From contig LYSV01000025.1 in assembly GCA_001657315.1 (NCBI GenBank), forward strand, positions 62,001 through 126,000: DNA of 64,000 nucleotides, in the 5' to 3' direction. This document shows, piece by piece, positions 10,019 through 16,043 of the stretch. Source of the stretch: Flammeovirgaceae bacterium BBD 1991-12. Its GTDB lineage: Bacteria; Bacteroidota; Bacteroidia; Cytophagales; Cyclobacteriaceae. The notes under the pieces are model-generated. The model searched no databases, had not been told where the DNA came from, and saw nothing but the letters and a program-made list of their open reading frames with translations. Positions within the stretch are counted from its first letter, which is position 1. Each line of letters starts with the position of its first letter. The position numbers and the translations under genes are program-made.

Positions 10019-10711
10019 CTACAGAGGTTTCAGGCCGGACATACCTCCGTCAACGCCAATGATCTGCCCTGTGATCCATGTGGCCTCTGCTGAAAGCAAA
10101 AAGACGGCCATGGCAGCTATGTCCTCTGCCGTACCCACGCGCTTCATCGGATGCCTTTCTCCAGATTTTTGCTTTTTCTCATCAGTAGACAGCAGTTTCG
10201 AGGCCAATGGGGTATCGGTAATGGAGGGTGCTATACAGTTGACCCTCACTTTAGGAGCCAGCTCAGCAGCCAGAGATCGTGTCAGGCCTTCTATAGCACC
10301 TTTTGAAGCAGATACCGAAGTATGGAAAGGCATGCCCTGAGCTACGGCTACGGTACTGAAAAACAGCACCGAAGAGCCGGGTGTCTTTTTCAGGGATTTT
10401 AGAAAAGCCTGGGTACACCTGACCGCACCTGTTACGTTGATCCTGAAATCATCCAGAAAATTCTGCTCTGACAGGCTTTGAAACGGTTTAAGGTTGATCG
10501 AGCCCGGGCAATAGACCAGGCCATTTATTTCATCCGGCACTTCAGGCACATTATCCAACAGTACGTCGAAAGGTATGTGGTCAATGCCAGACACCCAATC
10601 GTTACTTGCTGTTCTGGATAAAATACTAACGGTATTTCCCTGACCGGCCAGCCGGTTTGCAATACTGAGTCCAATACCTGTACTACCACCTACAATTACA
10701 TAGCTACTCAT
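10019..10711 (-). CDS. Short-chain dehydrogenase/reductase (SDR) with atypical active site
   Basis: A 230-residue Rossmann protein with the nucleotide-binding motif GGSTGIG (8-14), the structural Asn (RINVTG, N92), catalytic-position Ser (VLFFSTVA, S119) and a C-terminal GVDGGMSG typical of classical SDRs. The active-site YxxxK is altered: VSASK (133-137) keeps the Lys but has Val where the catalytic Tyr should be; the DNA reads gtatctgcttcaaaa on the minus strand, so this is not a translation slip. The usual NAG motif is also changed (CPG, 68-70). The protein is otherwise intact and full length, suggesting a specialised SDR subgroup rather than decay. Divergently placed from the LolA-like gene across a 142-base region carrying a long dyad. 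Confidence 0.88.
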   Translation of the reverse strand: MSSYVIVGGSTGIGLSIANRLAGQGNTVSILSRTASNDWVSGIDHIPFDVLLDNVPEVPDEINGLVYCPGSINLKPFQSLSEQNFLDDFRINVTGAVRCTQAFLKSLKKTPGSSVLFFSTVAVAQGMPFHTSVSASKGAIEGLTRSLAAELAPKVRVNCIAPSITDTPLASKLLSTDEKKQKSGERHPMKRVGTAEDIAAMAVFLLSAEATWITGQIIGVDGGMSGLKPL

Positions 10712-10800
10712 GGTAATGGAACCATAAAGGCTAACAAATGTTTAATGACCTGTGATCTGATCAATTATTTTTGGTGATAAAAGGCTAAAAGTGGTGCGGC

Positions 10801-10836
10801 AAGTTGTATGTTTACAGGCTGATAAACATACGACTT
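10801..10836. promoter_or_regulatory. Long inverted repeat upstream of LolA-like gene
   Basis: Arms AAGTTGTATGTTTA and TAAACATACGACTT (14 bp, a single T/G mismatch) flank the 8-base spacer CAGGCTGA. It ends 17 bases before the ATG at 10854 and lies in the divergent SDR/LolA-like intergenic region, so it could be a two-sided operator or a 5' UTR hairpin. No U-run follows, arguing against a terminator. Confidence 0.6.
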
Positions 10837-10853
10837 AACATAAATCCCTGAAA

Positions 10854-11591
10854 ATGAAGCTTAGATTACTTGCTCTTATACTCTGTTCGGCATTTTCCTA
10901 CAGCAATGCCCAAACCATAGATGAGATCATCCAGGAACACATTAAGAACAGTGGTGGCGAAGAAGCATGGGCCAACATCAGCTCAATAAAGATCACCGCT
11001 AAAATGAGTATGCCTCAGGCTGAACTGAAAATGAATATTATTCAGAAGAAACCGAACATGATCTATACTGAAACAGATGTTATGGGTCAAACAATCATAC
11101 AGGCATATGATGGAACAAACGCCTGGATGGTGAATCCCATGACGGGTAGCACCACACCCATGACCATGCCCGAAAACCTGAAAGACCAGCTACTTAGCAA
11201 TGCACAGGAACTGGAATCTGACTGGATCAGGTACAAGGAAAAAGGACATGAAGTCACATTGGAAGGTAAGGAAACAATAGACGGTGTAGAGACCTTTCGT
11301 GTAAAACTGGTCAAGAACAAAAACAATGACAAACCCGAATCCACGGCTTACTTCTTCTTTGATACAGAAAATTATATACCCATTGCCACCCGGGCTACCA
11401 CAGATCAGGGGCCTACCCCCGGCATGACCGTAGAAACGAAACTGAGTGATTACAGGGAGACCAATGCAGGTATTCTCATGCCTCATCACATGGAGACTGA
11501 AGCCATGGGTCAGACTTCAACTCTTATTTTTGAAGAAGTGATCATGAATGGGGACATAGATGACAGCATTTTTAAAATGCCTGAGGAGTAA
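10854..11591 (+). CDS. LolA-like periplasmic/outer-membrane protein
   Basis: A 245-residue secreted protein with signal peptide MKLRLLALILCSAFSYSNAQ. The body alternates beta strands typical of the LolA/LolB half-barrel (ITAKMSMPQAELKMNIIQKKPNM, then GQTIIQAYDGTNAWMVNPM; ISSIKITAKMSM opens the sheet). Bacteroidota have many such stand-alone outer-membrane-lipoprotein-sorting-like proteins whose cargo is unknown. The opening IDEIIQEHIKNSGGEEAW parallels EAHGGLDVW in the next gene, so the two are probably distant relatives. Preceded by a strong dyad (10801-10836). It probably binds a hydrophobic ligand in the periplasm (inference from fold). Confidence 0.78.
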   Translation: MKLRLLALILCSAFSYSNAQTIDEIIQEHIKNSGGEEAWANISSIKITAKMSMPQAELKMNIIQKKPNMIYTETDVMGQTIIQAYDGTNAWMVNPMTGSTTPMTMPENLKDQLLSNAQELESDWIRYKEKGHEVTLEGKETIDGVETFRVKLVKNKNNDKPESTAYFFFDTENYIPIATRATTDQGPTPGMTVETKLSDYRETNAGILMPHHMETEAMGQTSTLIFEEVIMNGDIDDSIFKMPEE

Positions 11592-11703
11592 GAACCGGGA
11601 TAACCTTTTCTAAAAGGGCACTTCCCGTCGCACAAGGATCCGAAAAACGCCATGATTATCCGGGTTGTCAATTCTCCGACATTCGACTTGGATAAATATT
11701 CTC

Positions 11704-11711
11704 TAGTTTTG
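11704..11711 (+). promoter_or_regulatory. Bacteroidota-type -7 element for the DUF6503-like gene
   Basis: TAGTTTTG is a full match to the TAnnTTTG consensus, with a TTCG 18 bases upstream as a weak -33 element. A start site about 7 bases downstream would leave a leader of roughly 12 bases before the ATG at 11729, implying that this gene has its own promoter. Confidence 0.45.
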
Positions 11712-11728
11712 CCAAAAACCAACTAATC

Positions 11729-12550
11729 ATGACATCCAGTTATTGCATCGCCCTATCGTTAACCTTAGGCCTGATGGCCTGTAATGCTCCAACAGAAAAA
11801 AAACAGGAGCCGGTTGAACAAACTGAAGCCGCTTCCAATATGGATGCTTATCCTGAGTTATTCCAAAAGGCACTTGAGGCCCATGGCGGTCTTGATGTGT
11901 GGAGGAGCTTTGGTAGTTTGAAATATGACCTTGAGACCACACTTGGAGAAGAGAAAAAGGAAACCCACATCATAGATCTGTGGACCCGAAAGGTACGAAT
12001 CACAGGCCAGGGCTATATACTTGGTATGGACGGAAAAGATGTATGGGTATCACCCTCAAAGGAGGATTTTGGGAGGATGTCCGCGCGGTTCTATCACAAC
12101 CTTATTTTTTATTTCTTTTCTATACCCCAGGTACTGGCTGATCCCGGGATTGTCTATGAAGACCTGGGAGAAAGAACGCTTGGCGACAAGACTTACAGGG
12201 CTCTGAAAGCGTCCTTTAAGGAAGGAACGGGTGATGCGGATGATGACCTGTACATCGCGCATTTCAACCCTGAAACCTATCAGTTGGAAGTTCTACTCTA
12301 TACCGTGACATATTTTTCCGGAGAAAAACATGAGAATTACAATGCGCTTGTCTATGACAACTGGCAAACTGTAAATGGCCTGAAAGTACCGGCAAGTATG
12401 GTAGGGTATAAATTTGAAAATGGTGAGATCGGTGAGGTACGATACAATACCCTATTCACCGGAGTGGAGTTTAAACAGGAACAACCTGATCAGGAATTGT
12501 TTGCTGTACCGGAAACTGCAGAAATTGATTCATTGATTGTACACGAGTAG
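11729..12550 (+). CDS. DUF6503-like lipoprotein
   Basis: A 273-residue protein with a lipoprotein signal (MTSSYCIALSLTLGLMAC, lipobox LMAC, C18), so it is expected on a membrane facing the periplasm. The mature start carries an acidic/Gln-rich linker, then KALEAHGGLDVWRSFGSL, a pattern I associate with the Bacteroidota DUF6503 group, and a beta-rich body (DLWTRKVRITGQGYILG, FNPETYQLEVLLYTVTYF) compatible with a LolA-like half barrel. Function unknown. It follows the LolA-like gene by 137 bases but has its own likely promoter; a 24-bp-arm hairpin lies just after its stop. Confidence 0.72.
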   Translation: MTSSYCIALSLTLGLMACNAPTEKKQEPVEQTEAASNMDAYPELFQKALEAHGGLDVWRSFGSLKYDLETTLGEEKKETHIIDLWTRKVRITGQGYILGMDGKDVWVSPSKEDFGRMSARFYHNLIFYFFSIPQVLADPGIVYEDLGERTLGDKTYRALKASFKEGTGDADDDLYIAHFNPETYQLEVLLYTVTYFSGEKHENYNALVYDNWQTVNGLKVPASMVGYKFENGEIGEVRYNTLFTGVEFKQEQPDQELFAVPETAEIDSLIVHE

Positions 12551-12556
12551 TTTTAT

Positions 12557-12624
12557 GTTCAATGTTGGAAGTTCAATGTTTTCCTGAAAGTAGCACTTAG
12601 AACATTGAATATTCAACATTGAAC
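12557..12624. repeat. Hairpin built from repeated TTCAATGTT units
   Basis: Arms 12557-12580 and 12601-12624 pair at 21 of 24 positions around a 20-base loop. Each arm holds two copies of the unit TTCAATGTT or its near variant, so the element is both directly and inversely repetitive. It starts six bases after the stop of the DUF6503-like gene, has no long T-run, and looks like an intergenic repeat element that may also act as a transcript end. Confidence 0.6.
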
Positions 12625-12756
12625 TTTATCCGTGATCACCATTTTTTCTTTTCGCTATATGTAATAAAGGATTTTTTGGGTCTCGTCCCACACGATCCCC
12701 TGCCCTGGTTCCAGAGTTCTGCATGGGCATAAAGAATAAAAACCTGTAGGTTGATT

Positions 12757-12787
12757 TTTGTATTTTCATCATATCATCGTAATATTG
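12757..12787 (+). promoter_or_regulatory. Promoter of the arsRM unit
   Basis: TTTG (12757-12760, within TTGATTTTTG) is followed after exactly 19 bases by TAATATTG (12780-12787), one mismatch from TAnnTTTG. Spacing and sequence fit the Bacteroidota primary-sigma consensus. The expected start near 12793 leaves a leader of about 15 bases before the ArsR ATG at 12809. Confidence 0.65.
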
Positions 12788-12795
12788 CAATGATA
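12772..12795. promoter_or_regulatory. Putative ArsR operator overlapping the -7 element
   Basis: A 24-bp dyad, TATCAT-cgt-AATATT-gca-ATGATA, matches its own complement at 20 of 24 positions and is centred on the -7 element. Position and symmetry fit autorepression by the ArsR dimer encoded just downstream. Binding is inferred. Confidence 0.55.
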
Positions 12796-12808
12796 CGAAG
12801 ATGCAGTT

Positions 12809-13141
12809 ATGGGCATAACAAAAACAAGCCTGTTTTCAGAAGCACAAAATGAGCTGGCCGTCATGGGCAAGGCTTTTTCTCACCCTGCCCGTGTGGCTAT
12901 TATCCAGCATCTTCTGAATGCCAATGCCTGTATCAATAGTGATCTTGTGGAGGAGCTCGGGTTGGCGCAGGCTACGATCAGCCAACACCTTAGAGAGCTA
13001 AAGGATATTGGTATTATCCAGGGAACCATAGAGGGCTCCAGGATGAACTATTGTATTAATCCGGTGCGCTGGGCAGAGATCAGGGACCGGTTCAATGAAA
13101 TATTCAATCAGTATCATACAATTCCTCCCCAACGGATGTGA
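12809..13141 (+). CDS. arsR: ArsR/SmtB-family transcriptional repressor
   Basis: A 110-residue winged-helix protein. The recognition helix region is LGLAQATISQHLRELKDIG (51-69) and the wing is IEGSRMNYCI. ArsR-family repressors release DNA when a metalloid binds. The classical sensor motif ELCVCDL in helix alpha-3 is absent: the equivalent stretch is ACINSDLVEEL with one Cys (C41), and the only other Cys is C82 in the wing. Either the inducer site differs from the E. coli type or C41/C82 pair across the dimer. Promoter and overlapping dyad lie upstream; arsM follows 46 bases downstream with no terminator between, so the two are cotranscribed. Confidence 0.88.
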   Translation: MGITKTSLFSEAQNELAVMGKAFSHPARVAIIQHLLNANACINSDLVEELGLAQATISQHLRELKDIGIIQGTIEGSRMNYCINPVRWAEIRDRFNEIFNQYHTIPPQRM

Positions 13142-13187
13142 CTAAAAATATTTTACAGAGATCATAATACCGCAAACCTAATTTAAG

Positions 13188-14072
13188 ATGAGATCAGAAA
13201 CTGAATTAAAGAATACCGTCAAAGAGCGTTATACCAAAATAGCAGAACAAGGCAAGGCTGAAAATGCCGCCTCCTGTTGTGGTGCCACTACGCCATCCAA
13301 CAAGGTGTACAATATTATGATGGATGACTATTCTGAAGTAGAGGGTTACGTATCAGATGCTGACCTGGGGTTGGGTTGTGGCCTGCCTACTCAGTTTGCA
13401 AGGATCTCGAAGGGAGACACTGTTATAGACCTGGGCTCGGGAGCAGGTAACGACTGCTTTGTAGCCCGCCATGAAACTGGACCCCAGGGTAAAGTCATTG
13501 GTATAGATTTTACCCCCTCTATGATCCATAAGGCTAGGCTGAATGTTGAAAAATCAGGCTTCAACAACGTGGAATTCAGGGAAGGTGATATTGATGATAT
13601 GCCTGTGAATGACAATGTAGCCGATGTCGTAGTCAGCAATTGCGTGTTGAATCTTGTGCCGGATAAGCAAAAAGTGATCGCTGAGATCTACAGAGTACTC
13701 CAGCCGGGTGGACACTTCAGCATATCGGATATTGTACTTATGGGTCACCTGCCACCCTCGCTAAAGGAGGATGCCGAGATGTATGCAGGTTGCATAGCGG
13801 GGGCCATACAGAAAAGTGAATACCTGGATCATATCAAAAATACCGGATTTGAAAATATTATTATCCAAAAGGAAAAACCTATAGTTATTCCGGATGATAT
13901 TCTGGCAAAATACCTGCCTGAAAATGAAGTGGCTGAGTTTAATGAAGGTGAAACGGGAATTTTCAGCATTTCAGTTTATGCAGAAAAACCCGACGCTAAA
14001 ATCAGCAAGCCAAAACTCAACCTGTCAGAATTGCAGGAAGGGCACTGTGACCCTCGTTCAGGGTGTTGCTGA
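13188..14072 (+). CDS. arsM: Arsenite S-adenosylmethionine methyltransferase
   Basis: A 294-residue class I methyltransferase. The SAM motif is DLGSGAGNDCF (81-91). The three As(III)-binding cysteines of ArsM are in place: LGLGCGLP (C64), VSNCVLNL (C152) and YAGCIAGA (C202). Extra thiols occur at the N-terminal ASCCGA (C30/C31) and at the C-terminus (GHCDPRSGCC), as in many bacterial ArsM proteins. It converts arsenite to mono-, di- and trimethyl arsenicals using SAM, in the cytoplasm. The immediate upstream arsR gene and shared promoter indicate arsenic-induced expression. No arsB/acr3 efflux or arsenate reductase gene is in the window, so this is a methylation-only resistance unit locally. 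Confidence 0.95.
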   Translation: MRSETELKNTVKERYTKIAEQGKAENAASCCGATTPSNKVYNIMMDDYSEVEGYVSDADLGLGCGLPTQFARISKGDTVIDLGSGAGNDCFVARHETGPQGKVIGIDFTPSMIHKARLNVEKSGFNNVEFREGDIDDMPVNDNVADVVVSNCVLNLVPDKQKVIAEIYRVLQPGGHFSISDIVLMGHLPPSLKEDAEMYAGCIAGAIQKSEYLDHIKNTGFENIIIQKEKPIVIPDDILAKYLPENEVAEFNEGETGIFSISVYAEKPDAKISKPKLNLSELQEGHCDPRSGCC

Positions 14073-14131
14073 TACACAAGAGCCGACAGGCCACAGGATC
14101 CGGGCTGCCTGCACTGCTGCTATGTCAGTGA

Positions 14132-15871
14132 TCAGGGAACGTGATAAACACGGATAGAGCCTCCTGCCCTGGTCTTAAGTTCGTACTGGTCCAGCCAGCG
14201 GTACCTGGAATGCGGCTTTTCAGGAGGGTCAAACTTAAAGGACAGCACCTGGCAATCCCCGTCAGGAATGATCTCTCCCTCAAATACGCCCCAATAGTTC
14301 AGGGCGCTGACCGCCACCCAACCACTGACAACCTTGTCCGGCGGTAAATGCCTGATCACGGGGAGATCATAAAAGCAATCATTGGTATATCCGAAGTATG
14401 CCAGATGCAGGGTGTCAATATCATTGGCCTTACTGAATTCTGACAATTCAATGAGCCCCTGCCCCCAGTCCAGGTCGCTGTCAAGAAGTACTTTGCCTGG
14501 TTCACCGCCTGCAAATGCATTAAAATAAGCCAGATAATTTGGGAAGGCAGCTATTGCAATGACCAACTGCCAAACCACAAAGGCAGGCGCAAGAAACTTT
14601 TTTATCTGCCCATACCGATCAGGTAGTACTTTCAGTAGTTCCATGAATCCGGCCGAAATACCTACCGCACCCAGGGGATATACCACGAGTATATGCCTGA
14701 GGCCTATATTGATCGTGCTGGTCATTACGGAAATGGTCATGGCTATAGGTATGATGGTCAATGCCTGAACCTCCCAGCTACGACTTTTCAACGGCGGCCA
14801 CCATGCCCCTGCAGTACCAGCAAGAGCGAGCAGGAGAAACGGCCATGGTGTTTTTGTTAACCATGCAAGAGGATAAAAGTACCAGAACCCTTCAAAGGAG
14901 ATCTCTCCCAGACTATAGGCCACATGCCCGAGACGATTGTGCCACAGCAAAAGCTCCAGCCCGGCAAACCATTCAGGCGCCGGAAGCACAATACCTTTCA
15001 AAGCCGGATCTATCTCCCCGGTGGCTATACCTGTTTTTATGATGGGTTCGTTCTCGATCCTGCCGATTGAAAACCCATGGAATGCCCAAACTATACCTAT
15101 CATCAGGAAAAGGATCATCAGAACGCTCCACAGCCTCCTTTTCGACAAGAAAGGAGTGGTGGGCTGCTCGCTTTTCAGTTCTTTTGTAAGATAGAAAATC
15201 AGGGCTATTGCACCAGCTATGGCAAAAAAGGGAAGTACGGAATATTTCGCCAGCACGGCCATTGCCAGCCCTGCGGCAAAAGCAATACTGCGCCGTGGCG
15301 ATGGCCTTGGCAACCATCTGAAAAAGGTCCACATCAGCAATGTGAAACAGGCTACAAAGGTGACGTCCGTAGTGGCCAGACCACTGTGTGCCATGATGAT
15401 GGGAAGGGTAGCATATATTCCCACAGCCAGAAAGGCTCCTGAATAGCCTGATAGCCTGACTGACCAGTACCAAACGATCAGTATCGACAGCAGGAACATG
15501 GGAAGAACGAAAATCCGGATCCAAAAGATCTGATCCTCCGCAACACCCTGTTCAAAATAGACGAGGTCATAGGCGTTCAAAAAGTTTTCCATTACTGTTG
15601 CAGAATCACGCTGAACAGTAAAACGGGACGGTTCATACCCCTGAAGATAGGCCCCCAGCCCCACCACTGCCCGGGAAAGCACCGGGTTCTCAGGCCAGAC
15701 GGTATAGGAGCCCTTCTGCCACCACTCCAGCCCGCAGTAAAAATGATTGGATTCATCAGGAGTAAGGGATTGCCGTTTTGAACTTTCAAATACCAGAATA
15801 AGGCTGAGGGTCACCAGACCGGCAGTTGCCCACAGATATATCTTGTCCGATGAAGATCCTGATAAAGACAT
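14132..15871 (-). CDS. GT39/ArnT-like membrane glycosyltransferase
   Basis: A 579-residue integral membrane protein with about a dozen hydrophobic segments. The first periplasmic loop has the GT-C acidic signature TPDESNHFYCGLEWW (D38/E39), followed by PENPVLSRAVVGLGAYLQGY, the pattern of dolichyl-phosphate-mannose protein mannosyltransferase/ArnT relatives. A soluble C-terminal tail (LDSDLDWGQGLIELSEFSKA onward) follows the last helices. The family moves sugars from polyprenyl phosphate carriers to protein, lipid or glycan acceptors on the outer face of the inner membrane; donor and acceptor are unknown here. It converges with arsM (59-base gap). Alone in its transcription unit as far as can be seen. 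Confidence 0.85.
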   Translation of the reverse strand: MSLSGSSSDKIYLWATAGLVTLSLILVFESSKRQSLTPDESNHFYCGLEWWQKGSYTVWPENPVLSRAVVGLGAYLQGYEPSRFTVQRDSATVMENFLNAYDLVYFEQGVAEDQIFWIRIFVLPMFLLSILIVWYWSVRLSGYSGAFLAVGIYATLPIIMAHSGLATTDVTFVACFTLLMWTFFRWLPRPSPRRSIAFAAGLAMAVLAKYSVLPFFAIAGAIALIFYLTKELKSEQPTTPFLSKRRLWSVLMILFLMIGIVWAFHGFSIGRIENEPIIKTGIATGEIDPALKGIVLPAPEWFAGLELLLWHNRLGHVAYSLGEISFEGFWYFYPLAWLTKTPWPFLLLALAGTAGAWWPPLKSRSWEVQALTIIPIAMTISVMTSTINIGLRHILVVYPLGAVGISAGFMELLKVLPDRYGQIKKFLAPAFVVWQLVIAIAAFPNYLAYFNAFAGGEPGKVLLDSDLDWGQGLIELSEFSKANDIDTLHLAYFGYTNDCFYDLPVIRHLPPDKVVSGWVAVSALNYWGVFEGEIIPDGDCQVLSFKFDPPEKPHSRYRWLDQYELKTRAGGSIRVYHVP

Positions 15872-16043
15872 GCCTTGGGGAGAGATTGGCCTTACAATTT
15901 AACAATACGAAAACCAAAACCAAAATTTCACATGAAGCAGAGCGCTCATAGTGTGTTGGCCTTGTCAGGAGTCATAATACCAGCACTACTGAGATTATCA
16001 GAAGACCACGCCTTGCAGGAGTAACGGAATGTGCAGAGGCCCT

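Noticed and set aside
14973-15524. A 183-codon minus-strand frame inside the glycosyltransferase gene
   Set aside because: It overlaps the GT39-like gene in another frame; that gene has clear membrane helices and catalytic signature, this one has none.
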